A DNA stretch of 64,000 nt. Source: Chitinophaga sp. H8. GTDB taxonomy: Bacteria > Bacteroidota > Bacteroidia > Chitinophagales > Chitinophagaceae. The position numbers and the translations under genes were made by a program. The notes beneath the pieces were generated by a model that ran no database searches, was not told the DNA's origin, and saw only the letters and a list, made by a program, of their open reading frames with translations. Below are positions 8,742 to 17,161 of this stretch, piece by piece (within the stretch, counting starts at the first letter, position 1; the number at the start of each line of letters is the position of its first letter). Location: contig NZ_JBEXAC010000001.1 of assembly GCF_040567655.1 (NCBI RefSeq), forward strand, positions 1,798,001 through 1,862,000. The letters run 5' to 3'.

Positions 8742-9266
8742 ATGGAGATTTTTGCAGCTACGCCAAGACTTATACTAAGAGAGATCATTCCCGCAGATGA
8801 AAAAGGGATGTTTACCCTGGATGCAGATCCTGAAGTACATAAATACCTGGGCAATCAGCCGGTAACCAGTATGGAGGAGGTGAGAAGTGTGATACAGTTT
8901 ATCCGCCGCCAGTATGTTGACAATGGCATTGGCCGCTGGGCGGTGATCGAAAAAGATACTAACCTGTTTCTCGGATGGGCTGGCCTAAAACTGATCACTA
9001 CACCTATTCATAACCGGGTGAACTATTACGACCTGGGCTACCGGCTGATCAAATCATGCTGGGGAAAGGGATATGCTACAGAGGCGGCAAGGGCCGTACG
9101 GGATTATGGTTTTAACAGGATGGGATTACCGGTTATCTATGGGATGACGGAAGTGGGCAATACCGGCTCCCGGCGTGTATTGGAAAAAACAGGGCTTAAA
9201 TACATCGAATCATTTGAATACGAAGGATTGCCTCATGACTTCTTTGGTATGACAAGGCCGGAATAG
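8742..9266 (+). CDS. GNAT-family N-acetyltransferase, RimJ/RimL type
   Basis: The ATG at 8742 gives 174 aa beginning MEIFAATPRLILREI, the classic first strand of RimJ/RimL-like GNAT enzymes. The acetyl-CoA loop is visible as SCWGKGYATEAARA, and a VLEKTGLKYIES segment near the end matches the family's final helix and strand. These enzymes transfer acetyl groups from acetyl-CoA to amino groups of protein N-termini or small molecules; the acceptor is unknown. A TTG twelve codons upstream extends the frame but lies inside a TACTTTTG element (8704-8711) that matches the Bacteroidota -7 promoter box, so the shorter start is favoured. Confidence 0.88.
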   Translation: MEIFAATPRLILREIIPADEKGMFTLDADPEVHKYLGNQPVTSMEEVRSVIQFIRRQYVDNGIGRWAVIEKDTNLFLGWAGLKLITTPIHNRVNYYDLGYRLIKSCWGKGYATEAARAVRDYGFNRMGLPVIYGMTEVGNTGSRRVLEKTGLKYIESFEYEGLPHDFFGMTRPE

Positions 9267-9278
9267 CTGATTGTTATG

Positions 9279-9917
9279 TTAGCCCTGATACAATCCTTGT
9301 TCCTGCGCAAACAGTATCAGGCTGGTGGCATTTTTCAGGTCCAGCTTACGCATAATGTTCCGCCGGTGCGTTTGTACAGTAAATTCACTGATAAAAAGAT
9401 TGTCAGCAATTTCCTTGCTGGTATGTTCTTTGCACACCAGCCGTATGATCTCCACTTCCCGCCGGGTAAGCTGATACTTACGCATAAAGTCATCCAGGAA
9501 AAAAGAGGAGGGAGGCGGTGTGAAATCTGCATGAAAAGACTGGAAATAAGTACCGCCAGCGGCAATTAGCCGGATCGTTTGTAATAAAGCATGCCGTGGG
9601 CTGTTTTTCAGGATATACCCTTTGGCGCCAAGTGCCTGTACTTCCTTTACAAGTTCTGGTTGGTCATAGTTACTGAGCACAAGTACTTTTAATGCCGGAT
9701 GTTCCTGGCCAATGCGCTGTAATGCATTGATCCCGTCCAGACGCGGCATATTCAGGTCCAGCAGTAATACATCCGGTTGGGCAGCAGGTAATTGCTGTAA
9801 TAAGGTTACACCATCACCAGCGGTACCAATAATTTGCATATCTGGCTCTTCACGTAATATGGCATGCAGCCCATCAATCAGTATGGCATGATCGTCAGCA
9901 ATATAGATTCTAAACAT
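9279..9917 (-). CDS. LuxR/NarL-type response regulator
   Basis: The ATG at 9917 gives 212 aa beginning directly with the receiver strand (MFRIYIADDH). The acidic pair is at residues 8-9, the phospho-acceptor Asp54 is in LLLDLNMP, and the conserved Lys follows in GYILKNS. A C-terminal LuxR helix-turn-helix carries LTRREVEIIRL and TVQTHRRNIMRKL. The kinase gene lies directly upstream with 13 bases between them, so the two form a two-component operon. Phosphorylation would let it bind DNA; targets are unknown. The longer frame beginning at 9962 overlaps the kinase gene and is less likely. Confidence 0.92.
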   Translation of the reverse strand: MFRIYIADDHAILIDGLHAILREEPDMQIIGTAGDGVTLLQQLPAAQPDVLLLDLNMPRLDGINALQRIGQEHPALKVLVLSNYDQPELVKEVQALGAKGYILKNSPRHALLQTIRLIAAGGTYFQSFHADFTPPPSSFFLDDFMRKYQLTRREVEIIRLVCKEHTSKEIADNLFISEFTVQTHRRNIMRKLDLKNATSLILFAQEQGLYQG

Positions 9918-9930
9918 AGCGCGGGTTCGG

Positions 9931-11766
9931 TTACTGCGCAGGAACCGGTATGGAAATGACAATCAATGTCCCATTATCAGTGCCCTGCTCTATCTGTATT
10001 TCCCCGGTAATATACTCAATTTTTGATTTTAAGGAAGCAATCCCTTTACCCTGTTGGATATTCGTGATGTGTATTCCCTTCCCGTTATCTTCTATCATCA
10101 GGGATATTACCTGGGGATGTTCAATCAACTGAAGCAGGGCATTGGTGGCAGCGGCATGTTTGATAGTATTGTTCAGCAGTTCCTGGATAATGCGGTACAG
10201 GTTTACCTGGAAGGCCATCGTGTATTTAGAGGTGTCTTCAAAACCGATGATCACCAGTTCCACGTATAATTTGTCGGCTATATTAATGCCGTGAATAAAA
10301 TCTTCGATCGCTTTTTTCATCCCATAATGTTCCATCGCTACAGGCATCAGGGAATGACTCATTTGCCGGATCAGTGCGGCCGTATTGTCGAGCACTTCCC
10401 CGGTTTTCAACAGGCGCTGACGGTTATGCTCGTCTATGAAAGGGGCCTTTTCGATTACGCTGGAAAGGTTGAGCCGGGCTACGGACAACATGGAGCCTAC
10501 TTCATCATGTAGTTTTTCGGCTACGAGCTGACGTTCTTCTTCCTGGGATACTACTATGCGATGGGTAAGGTCTTTCTGCTGCTGGTGTAATGCCCGTAAC
10601 AGCTGCTCCTGCTCCCGTTTGTACTGGTTAAAGCGGTGCGCCAGGCCAAACGTCAATACGATAGATTCCGTAACGGCCCCTGTAAGTACACCGTATTTAG
10701 ACAGATAATTGCCAGGTTGGGTAAAGTATCCTGCCTGGCTGAATGCTTCCAGTAATACAAAGATAAACAGCAGGGAGATGGCCAGCAGATAAAACATGGC
10801 CTGCTGGTTCCCTTTGCGTATACCAGAAATAAGGCTAAGTGTGACTACAGTAATGGTCGAAACTGCGAATAGCAGCACAATGACCAGCATCAGAGTGATT
10901 ACCTGGGTAACGGCTTCATAGGGTATAGGTATCAACACCAGCAATGCCAGGCCAATAGCCAGGTACTGCAGGATCCGTACCGGTCGGAATAAGCGACTAG
11001 CCCTCGTTTGCCCGATAAAGCGCTGCATAAAGTTGAGTGCGGCGGCATTGGTCAATAAGCTTAATACAGGCCTGGACCGGCTTGCAAAATAAGTACTGTC
11101 CGGCCATAGGTATTGATAAGCATATCCCTTATCGGTCATTACCCACAGCCATATGCCCGCTATATACAGGATGGCAAACAGGTACAACCGGTCTTTTACA
11201 CTGATATAAAGGAAAGCACAAAAGAGAAGCATCATCAGGATAATACCCGACAAAATGCCGTTAACCAGGTTTTCTTCCAGATAGCCTTCATAAAATTGTT
11301 GGGTAGATGCGGTCCAGATATAAAAACTCAGCGATTCATGACGCTTATCTATTTTGAGCAGATAAGTATGACCGCCTTGTAACGGGAAAACAAAATCCTT
11401 GCTGAATAAGGGCCGCTGGTAGAAAGGGTAATAATCTCCGGTTTGATAGCGCAATACCGGTTGCTGCTGCTCCATTTCATAATATTCCATGATATTAATG
11501 TGCGGCGCTGCTATGATCAGTTTATTGATATCCGTTATACCGCTATCTACTACAGCACAGATCCAGAAAACAGATTTTGTAAACCCTACATTGATGGCTT
11601 GCGTTCCGATAGGTGTAAAGTGTTGCTGCTTGTAATAGTCGTAAGCACCCGCAGCAGTAAGGGTACCGGTGGTATCTTCCAGGATACCCAGCTGTAAAGC
11701 CTGCGCTCCGGCAGGACGGCCCCACCAACTTATCACAGCTAATAATAACAGTACAAATTTCTTCAT
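9931..11766 (-). CDS. 7TMR-DISM sensor histidine kinase (HisKA_3 type)
   Basis: This 611-aa membrane kinase has a signal peptide ending near AGAQA, a periplasmic beta-sandwich sensor (7TMR-DISMED2-like, about 25-160), seven hydrophobic spans between about 170 and 385 (7TMR-DISM), a Gln-rich coiled coil, and then the HisKA_3 dimerisation helix. His420 in EKLHDEVG is the likely phosphorylated residue. The ATP-binding domain shows an N box (QELLNNTIKHA), a D box (IEDNGKGI) and a G box (GKGIASLKSK). DISM extracellular domains are thought to bind carbohydrate-like ligands, which is family knowledge rather than something seen here. It is transcribed with the LuxR-type regulator immediately downstream. 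Confidence 0.92.
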   Translation of the reverse strand: MKKFVLLLLAVISWWGRPAGAQALQLGILEDTTGTLTAAGAYDYYKQQHFTPIGTQAINVGFTKSVFWICAVVDSGITDINKLIIAAPHINIMEYYEMEQQQPVLRYQTGDYYPFYQRPLFSKDFVFPLQGGHTYLLKIDKRHESLSFYIWTASTQQFYEGYLEENLVNGILSGIILMMLLFCAFLYISVKDRLYLFAILYIAGIWLWVMTDKGYAYQYLWPDSTYFASRSRPVLSLLTNAAALNFMQRFIGQTRASRLFRPVRILQYLAIGLALLVLIPIPYEAVTQVITLMLVIVLLFAVSTITVVTLSLISGIRKGNQQAMFYLLAISLLFIFVLLEAFSQAGYFTQPGNYLSKYGVLTGAVTESIVLTFGLAHRFNQYKREQEQLLRALHQQQKDLTHRIVVSQEEERQLVAEKLHDEVGSMLSVARLNLSSVIEKAPFIDEHNRQRLLKTGEVLDNTAALIRQMSHSLMPVAMEHYGMKKAIEDFIHGINIADKLYVELVIIGFEDTSKYTMAFQVNLYRIIQELLNNTIKHAAATNALLQLIEHPQVISLMIEDNGKGIHITNIQQGKGIASLKSKIEYITGEIQIEQGTDNGTLIVISIPVPAQ

Positions 11767-11908
11767 GGATTAAGCATGGGCTAAAGAACGAAAATTACAG
11801 CTTCTCCGCTACCTGCGCAATGAAAAATGAAAAATACCTACAAGTGGGTAGTCAGCCTCTCAATCCATTATATTTGTGCAAACAGCATAATATAATAACT
11901 GAACAGAT

Positions 11909-12136
11909 ATGGAACCTGCTATGCCCAATCCGGAACTGCTAAAAGATCTTGTGACAATGAAAATGCCTTTCGGAAAATATAAAGGCGCCTTACTCTGTGA
12001 CCTGCCGGAAAGCTACCTGGTGTGGTTCAGCCAGCAAGGTTATCCCAAAGGCAAACTGGGGATGTTACTGCAAACTATGTATGAAATCCGGCTGAATGGA
12101 TTGGGAGGTTTGCTAACCCCGCTGAAAGGAAAGTAA
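11909..12136 (+). CDS. DUF3820 family small protein
   Basis: This 75-aa protein carries the DUF3820 pattern: MPFGKYKG at the start of the domain, then LPESYLVWF and a Gly-rich tail. The Pfam family is named a putative quorum-sensing-regulated virulence factor, but its biochemistry is unknown; similar modules occur next to nucleic-acid enzymes. A second ATG (codon 5) is a possible start. TATATTTG at 11869-11876 fits the Bacteroidota -7 box, about 33 bases before the ATG. It is divergent from the kinase operon. Confidence 0.8.
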   Translation: MEPAMPNPELLKDLVTMKMPFGKYKGALLCDLPESYLVWFSQQGYPKGKLGMLLQTMYEIRLNGLGGLLTPLKGK

Positions 12137-12176
12137 TTAGTATGTTGATTTTCAATGGTATATTGCCCTTTGATTT

Positions 12177-12198
12177 ATTATTAGGCCGGCCTAATAAT
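12177..12198. promoter_or_regulatory. 22-bp perfect palindrome upstream of the TonB-dependent receptor
   Basis: The left arm ATTATTAGGCC (12177-12187) is followed with no spacer by its exact reverse complement GGCCTAATAAT (12188-12198). A TATTTTTG box fitting the -7 promoter element lies at 12227-12234, so the palindrome covers roughly the -35 to -60 region of the receptor promoter. With no loop and no T-run it does not resemble a terminator; a dimeric repressor or activator site is more likely. Which regulator binds it is unknown. Confidence 0.5.
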
Positions 12199-12254
12199 TA
12201 GTATTCGTCTGGTCGATATTTGATATTATTTTTGTGTCAAATACTATCAGTACG

Positions 12255-14528
12255 ATGAGGAGAATATTACCAGCACTACTATTATTACTGTCAGCTTCGG
12301 CTATTGCTCAAAACGGATCCGTGAAAGGAAAGGTAACGGCAAACGGAGCGCCGGTGCCTTATGCCAATATCATTTTGTCCAACACTACCTTAGGTGCTTC
12401 GTCCGGCAGGCAAGGGGCTTTTGAAGTGAAAAATATCCCACCAGGCAATTATGAGCTGGTGGTATCCGCGATCGGTTTTCAAACCAGTACTTTAAAATTA
12501 AAGATCACTGCAGATCAGCAGGTCACTGTAGCGGTAGCGATGAACGAAACGTTTGCTGCCCTGAATGAAGTGGTGGTAACGGGTACCCGTACCAGCCGTC
12601 GCCGGCTGGAAAGTCCGGTGGCGGTTAATATCCTGGATAGCCGTACGTTTAACATCACGCAGTCTAATACGCTATCGGACGGATTATGCTTTCAGCCAGG
12701 TCTTCGTATGGAAACTGATTGCCAGACCTGCAACTACTCCCAATTGCGGATGAACGGCATGGGCGGCGCTTATTCCCAGATCCTGATCAACAGCAGGCCC
12801 GTTTTTTCTTCGCTCATGAGCTTATACGGACTGGAACAGATCCCCAGCAATATGATCGATCGTGTGGAAGTGGTAAAAGGTGGAGGCTCCGTATTATACG
12901 GTTCATCTGCTATTGCAGGTACGGTGAATATTATCACAAAAGAGCCAAAGAAAAGCTCCTTTACGGTGTCTAATAATACATCCCTGGTGGATGGTAAAGT
13001 GCCGGACAATTTTATCAATGCCAACGTAACCGTGGTAAATGAAGATCAGAATGCAGGGGTATCCTTTTTTGCTTCCCACCGCAACCGGGATGCTTATGAT
13101 GCTAACGGCGATGGGTATTCAGAAATGCCTAAGCTTACTAACAATTCCTTCGGTTTTAACGCCTTCCTGAAATTTGATCCCCGCAATAAGCTGGAACTAA
13201 ACGGATGGAGCATCAATGAAGAACGCCGGGGTGGTAATAAGATAGATGAACAGGCCGATAAGGCAGACCAGTCTGAATATCGCCTGCATAATATCCTCGT
13301 GGGCGGATTTAATTATGAACACCGGTTCCGTAATGAAAATACTTCCTTCAGTATATATGGCTCGGCTCAAAACACTAAAAGGAATCACTATACCGGGATG
13401 GACCACGTAGATGGCTGGGGCAAAACCAAAAATCATTCTTTCCAGGGAGGCATACAGGTAAACCATACCCTGAATGATTTTCTGGGAGGTAAAAACACCC
13501 TGACCACCGGTATAGAAGAACAATATGAATACACGTTTGATGAGATCAAAGCATACGATTATCTCATTGATCAGAAAGTAAACCTGGCAGGCGCTTTTCT
13601 GCAAAGCGACTGGGAGGTAACCCCCAGCTTCACGGTATTGTCCGGGCTCCGGGTCAATAAGTCGAACCGGGTAAAGGAAGCTATTGTAACACCACGCTTG
13701 AGCATGCTCTACAAACTGGGCACTACTACCCAGTTCCGTGCTTCTTATGCCAGGGGCTTTAAGGCGCCACAGGCACTGGAAACAGATATGCACATGGCTT
13801 TTGCCAACGGTGGAGTATCTGTGATCCGTGTTTCTCCCGATCTGATTGCTGAAACATCTAATAGTTTTAATGCTTCGGCAGACTTTAACAAGGCTAATGA
13901 AAAGCTGATTTATGGTTTTACCCTGGATGGTTTTTACACCCGCCTGAACAATGTATTTATACTGGAAGAAACTGGTACGGATGAAAATGGTAATCAGCAG
14001 CTGATCCGCAAAAATGGTGGTATTGCTACCGTAAAAGGAGTAACCCTGGAAGGACGCCTGAATTACAGCCAGCGTTTTCAGTTAGAAACCGGGGTTACCC
14101 TGCAAAAATCGGTATATGGAGACCCCGTAGCCTGGTCTACCGAGTTGCCGGGTAGTACCAAATACCTGCGCACTCCGGAAGTATATGGTTTTTATACGCT
14201 CACCATTTTACCACAAAGCCGTTTTAATGCCGCCCTGTCGGGTGTGCTTACCGGTCCGATGGATATCCCGCACTTTGCCGGTGCCCCTGGAATAGATAAA
14301 GACCTGGTGAAAAGGACATCCGCCTTCCTGGAAACAAATCTGAAATTATCTTACCAGTTTACCCTGAAAAGCATTGGCCAGGATCTCCAGTTCAATGCAG
14401 GTATACAAAATATCTTCAATCAATACCAGGATGATTTTGACACCGGTAAAAACCGGGATAGTAACTACATCTATGGTCCCGGTCGCCCGAGAACCTTCTT
14501 CTTTGGATTCAAATTTGGGTTAATGTAA
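12255..14528 (+). CDS. TonB-dependent outer-membrane receptor with N-terminal carboxypeptidase-like domain
   Basis: The ATG at 12255 gives 757 aa with a signal peptide (MRRILPALLLLLSASAIAQ). A carboxypeptidase-regulatory-like beta domain follows (about 24-105), then the plug (about 110-225), with LNEVVVTGTR at its start, DRVEVVKGGGSVLYGSSAI and TVNIITK. The remainder is a 22-strand-type barrel ending in FGFKFGLM with a C-terminal hydrophobic residue. It is of ferric-siderophore/BtuB size, not the larger SusC type, and no SusD follows. A DCQTCN motif in the plug contains two close cysteines and hints at a metal-related cargo. It is a single gene with a terminator at 14554. The GTG at 12234 overlaps the -7 box and is rejected as start. 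Confidence 0.9.
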   Translation: MRRILPALLLLLSASAIAQNGSVKGKVTANGAPVPYANIILSNTTLGASSGRQGAFEVKNIPPGNYELVVSAIGFQTSTLKLKITADQQVTVAVAMNETFAALNEVVVTGTRTSRRRLESPVAVNILDSRTFNITQSNTLSDGLCFQPGLRMETDCQTCNYSQLRMNGMGGAYSQILINSRPVFSSLMSLYGLEQIPSNMIDRVEVVKGGGSVLYGSSAIAGTVNIITKEPKKSSFTVSNNTSLVDGKVPDNFINANVTVVNEDQNAGVSFFASHRNRDAYDANGDGYSEMPKLTNNSFGFNAFLKFDPRNKLELNGWSINEERRGGNKIDEQADKADQSEYRLHNILVGGFNYEHRFRNENTSFSIYGSAQNTKRNHYTGMDHVDGWGKTKNHSFQGGIQVNHTLNDFLGGKNTLTTGIEEQYEYTFDEIKAYDYLIDQKVNLAGAFLQSDWEVTPSFTVLSGLRVNKSNRVKEAIVTPRLSMLYKLGTTTQFRASYARGFKAPQALETDMHMAFANGGVSVIRVSPDLIAETSNSFNASADFNKANEKLIYGFTLDGFYTRLNNVFILEETGTDENGNQQLIRKNGGIATVKGVTLEGRLNYSQRFQLETGVTLQKSVYGDPVAWSTELPGSTKYLRTPEVYGFYTLTILPQSRFNAALSGVLTGPMDIPHFAGAPGIDKDLVKRTSAFLETNLKLSYQFTLKSIGQDLQFNAGIQNIFNQYQDDFDTGKNRDSNYIYGPGRPRTFFFGFKFGLM

Positions 14529-14553
14529 AGTTTACGCAGCTAGTATTCCCAAT

Positions 14554-14587
14554 AAAGGGCCGTCTCCGATCAGGAACACGGCCCTTT
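14554..14587 (+). terminator. intrinsic terminator of the TonB-dependent receptor gene
   Basis: AAAGGGCCGT (14554-14563) pairs perfectly with ACGGCCCTTT (14578-14587) across a 14-base loop, followed by a T-rich stretch (TTTTATTTT). It lies 25 bases after the receptor stop codon. Confidence 0.8.
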
Positions 14588-14689
14588 GGCTTTTATTTTA
14601 AGTAGCTTAAAACAGGGCAAACCGTTACCCAGTATGTCATTTAAGTATAAAATCATGGTAATGCAGCCATGATACTACCTTTCCTTAGG

Positions 14690-14778
14690 GATAAAGTATA
14701 GATAAGGTATACATAAAGTATAGATAAAGCATAGATAAGGTATCAATGTGCTTTAATACCTTATCTATACCTTATCTA
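14690..14778. repeat. 11-bp tandem repeat array with inverted copies
   Basis: Five consecutive 11-base units of the form GATAAAGTATA/GATAAGGTATA run from 14690 to 14744, with one or two base differences between units. After a 12-base spacer, two identical inverted units (TACCTTATCTA) occupy 14757-14767 and 14768-14778. The whole array can fold into a long AT-rich hairpin. It lies in the 400-base gap between the TonB-dependent receptor and the NfeD-like gene. The rest of that gap (14785-14928) holds scattered AGCTTTTAGC-like and AGCTAAAGGC-like words and nothing that looks coding. Confidence 0.75.
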
Positions 14779-14957
14779 TGTTTTAAGAGTAGCTTAATAT
14801 AGCTTTTAGCTATTGGATGTTAACTTTTAGCTTAATTCAGCGAATGATTGGTGGGTAGGTAGAGCTAAAGGCTAAAAACTAACAGCTTTTTTATTATCTT
14901 AGCCCCTCATCTATTGACCTGCAACCTAATGTTAGTACTGTTAAACATAAACGACTG

Positions 14958-15524
14958 GTGGAGTGCGCTACCGGGTTTACTAAAGTGTATTGGGCTATTG
15001 CCATTACTTTTTCCCTTTTCTTTTTATTGCAGAATGTGATCAGCGCCTTTGGTGGTGAAGCAGACCATACGATGGGGGATGCGGATGCCGCGATTGACCA
15101 TGATCATGGTATTGGTTTTCAGTTCTTTACGGTAAAGAACCTGGTAGGCTTTTTTACTATTTTCGGATGGGTAGGGTTGGCCTGTATCAATGCGGAATTA
15201 TCTACTGCGGCTATTGTAGGGATTTCTTTTATCTGCGGCTTGCTCATGATGGTGTTAATGGCTTCCCTGTTTTATTTTATCAGCAAGCTGACGGAAAGCG
15301 GTACACTTAAAATGCAGAATGCTGTAGGGATAATCGGAGAAGTATATCTGCCCATTATGGCTAATCGCAACAATATAGGCAAGGTGCAGCTAAAGGTACA
15401 GGGATCAGTAAGAGAGCTGGATGCGATGACAGATGATGGAACCGATCTCAAAACGGGGATGATCGTAAGAGTAGTGCAAATTATTAATGATCAGATATTA
15501 TTGGTAACCAAACAAACCTCCTAG
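14958..15524 (+). CDS. NfeD-like membrane protein with OB-fold domain, partner of flotillin; start region uncertain
   Basis: The frame gives 188 aa from GTG 14958. It has hydrophobic spans near residues 10-30, 60-78 and 85-107 and a C-terminal OB-like beta domain (about 118-185; GEVYLPIMAN to GMIVRVVQI), as in NfeD-family proteins that pair with SPFH proteins. The flotillin gene begins four bases after its stop, so the two are one operon. The start looks disturbed: an ATG at 14929 in another frame encodes residues ending NDWWSALPG, and one extra G in the GGG at 14973-14975 would join it exactly to GFTKVYWAIAI of this frame. A one-base deletion or sequence error is therefore likely, and the native protein probably begins at 14929. 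Confidence 0.75.
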   Translation: MECATGFTKVYWAIAITFSLFFLLQNVISAFGGEADHTMGDADAAIDHDHGIGFQFFTVKNLVGFFTIFGWVGLACINAELSTAAIVGISFICGLLMMVLMASLFYFISKLTESGTLKMQNAVGIIGEVYLPIMANRNNIGKVQLKVQGSVRELDAMTDDGTDLKTGMIVRVVQIINDQILLVTKQTS

Positions 15525-15528
15525 GCCG

Positions 15529-17100
15529 ATGGATTATATTTTAATTGCTATTGTAGTAGCCGTTGTTTTTGTATTTGCAATCCTGTATTCTTTATTCAAG
15601 CGATACAAGCGTTGCCCTTCAGACAGTATCCTGGTGGTATATGGTAAAGTGGGCAAAGGCCCCGATGGTTCCCATAGTGCCCGTTGTATCCACGGAGGAG
15701 CTGCATTTATCTGGCCGGTGATCCAGGATTATTCTTTCATTGACCTGACACCTATCTCCATTGAAGTCAACCTGACCAATGCGTTGAGCCGTCAGAATAT
15801 CCGTGTGGATGTACCTTCCCGTTTTATGGTGGCTATTTCTACAGAGCCGGGTGTGATGACCAATGCGGCAGAGCGCTTGCTGGGATTGCAACGCCCGCAG
15901 ATACACGACCTTGCGAAAGACATTATTTTCGGACAGCTCCGCCTGGTGGTGGCTACCATGGATATTGAAGAGATCAACAGTAACCGGGATAAGTTCCTGG
16001 CCAATGTAGCTTCCAATGTGGAGGCCGAGATCAAGAAGATCGGTATGAAGCTGATCAACGTGAATGTGACGGATATTAAGGACGAATCTGGGTATATTGA
16101 GGCGTTGGGTAAGGAAGCTGCTGCCAAGGCGATTAACGAGGCTAAAAAGAGCGTTGCCGAGCAGGAAAAAATGGGGGAGATCGGAAAAGCAGAAGCCGAC
16201 CGGGAAAAAGATATCACGATCCAGACTACCCTCAAAAACAGGGATGTCAGTATTGCTGAAACACAGAAAGACCGCGATACCCAGATTGCGGAAGCGAATA
16301 AAGACAAAGCCATTCTGATTGCAGCGGCCAACCGGGATGAGGCTATTGGTAGGGCAGAAGCGGAAAGGGATACCCGTATCAAGGCTTCTGAAGCAAATGC
16401 ATTGGCAGTACAGGGAGAAAACATCGCCCGTATCCAGGTGGCCAATTCTGAGTCTGAACGCCGGGAAAAAGAAGCGGAAGCCAGCAAGCGTGCGGTAGCG
16501 GCCGAAAAGATCCAGTCGGCCAAAGCGCTGGAAGAATCCTATGTGGCAGAACAGAAGGCGGAACAGGCCCGTGCTGAAAAAGAAAGAGCTTCCCAAAACG
16601 CCAACATCGTAGTAAGTGCAGAAATCCAAAAGCAAAAAGCCATCATCGAAGCACAGGCAGAAGCAGAGAAGATCCGTGAAAGAGCCAAAGGGGAGGCGGA
16701 TGCGATCTTCGCCAAAATGGAAGCGGAAGCAAAGGGTATGTTTGAAATCCTGACCAAGCAAGCGGAAGGGTTGGACCGTATCGTGAAAGCGGCGGGTGAC
16801 AATGCTAAAGATGCGGTACTGCTGTTGGTAGCCGACAAGCTGCCTGAACTGGTGAAAATGCAGACAGAAGCCATCAAGAATATCAAGATCGATAAGGTAA
16901 CCGTTTGGGAAGGCGGTGGGGCTAATGGTCAGAATGGCCACTCCTCTACAGCTAATTTTATCTCAGGCTTGTATAAGTCGGTGCCACCTTTACAGGATAT
17001 GTTCAATATGGCGGGGATGGACCTGCCTGCTTTTATGGGTACTAAAAAGGAAAATGCAGCAGAGGCTGCTGAGACCACCACGGTGACAACAGTGGAATAA
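15529..17100 (+). CDS. flotillin-like SPFH-domain membrane protein
   Basis: This 523-aa protein starts with a hydrophobic anchor (residues 2-22), then an SPFH/band 7 domain (about 30-200), and a very long Ala/Glu/Lys-rich coiled coil (about 200-430) with recurrent KAEAD/EAEAE words, as in bacterial flotillins (FloA/FloT, YuaG). The C-terminus is low complexity and Ala/Thr-rich. Flotillins form oligomers at the inner membrane and organise membrane microdomains; the preceding NfeD-like gene is their usual partner. The ATG at 15529 lies four bases after the upstream stop, within CCTCCTAGG-like sequence. A strong hairpin at 17122-17157 ends the operon. Confidence 0.93.
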   Translation: MDYILIAIVVAVVFVFAILYSLFKRYKRCPSDSILVVYGKVGKGPDGSHSARCIHGGAAFIWPVIQDYSFIDLTPISIEVNLTNALSRQNIRVDVPSRFMVAISTEPGVMTNAAERLLGLQRPQIHDLAKDIIFGQLRLVVATMDIEEINSNRDKFLANVASNVEAEIKKIGMKLINVNVTDIKDESGYIEALGKEAAAKAINEAKKSVAEQEKMGEIGKAEADREKDITIQTTLKNRDVSIAETQKDRDTQIAEANKDKAILIAAANRDEAIGRAEAERDTRIKASEANALAVQGENIARIQVANSESERREKEAEASKRAVAAEKIQSAKALEESYVAEQKAEQARAEKERASQNANIVVSAEIQKQKAIIEAQAEAEKIRERAKGEADAIFAKMEAEAKGMFEILTKQAEGLDRIVKAAGDNAKDAVLLLVADKLPELVKMQTEAIKNIKIDKVTVWEGGGANGQNGHSSTANFISGLYKSVPPLQDMFNMAGMDLPAFMGTKKENAAEAAETTTVTTVE

Positions 17101-17121
17101 ACTGCTGAAAATAATAACAAC

Positions 17122-17157
17122 AAAAAAGGGGAACGGTCTTATTCGTTCCCCTTTTTT
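17122..17157. terminator. bidirectional terminator between flotillin and phosphatase genes
   Basis: A 14-base perfect stem (AAAAAAGGGGAACG at 17122-17135, CGTTCCCCTTTTTT at 17144-17157) with an eight-base loop is flanked by A-runs and T-runs. It can end the flotillin transcript on the plus strand and the convergent phosphatase transcript on the minus strand. Confidence 0.85.
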
Positions 17158-17161
17158 ATGT

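Noticed and set aside
14690..14778. Repeat array considered as CRISPR
   Set aside because: Units are 11 bases, directly adjacent with no unique spacers, and no cas gene is present.
16200..16700. Internal near-repeats that look like a tandem repeat
   Set aside because: They are coding periodicity of the flotillin Ala/Glu coiled coil, not a DNA repeat element.
15619..16941. 440-aa minus-strand open frame
   Set aside because: It is exactly antisense to the flotillin coiled-coil, Phe/Leu/Cys-rich with no domain or start context; an artefact of the Ala/Glu codon bias on the plus strand.
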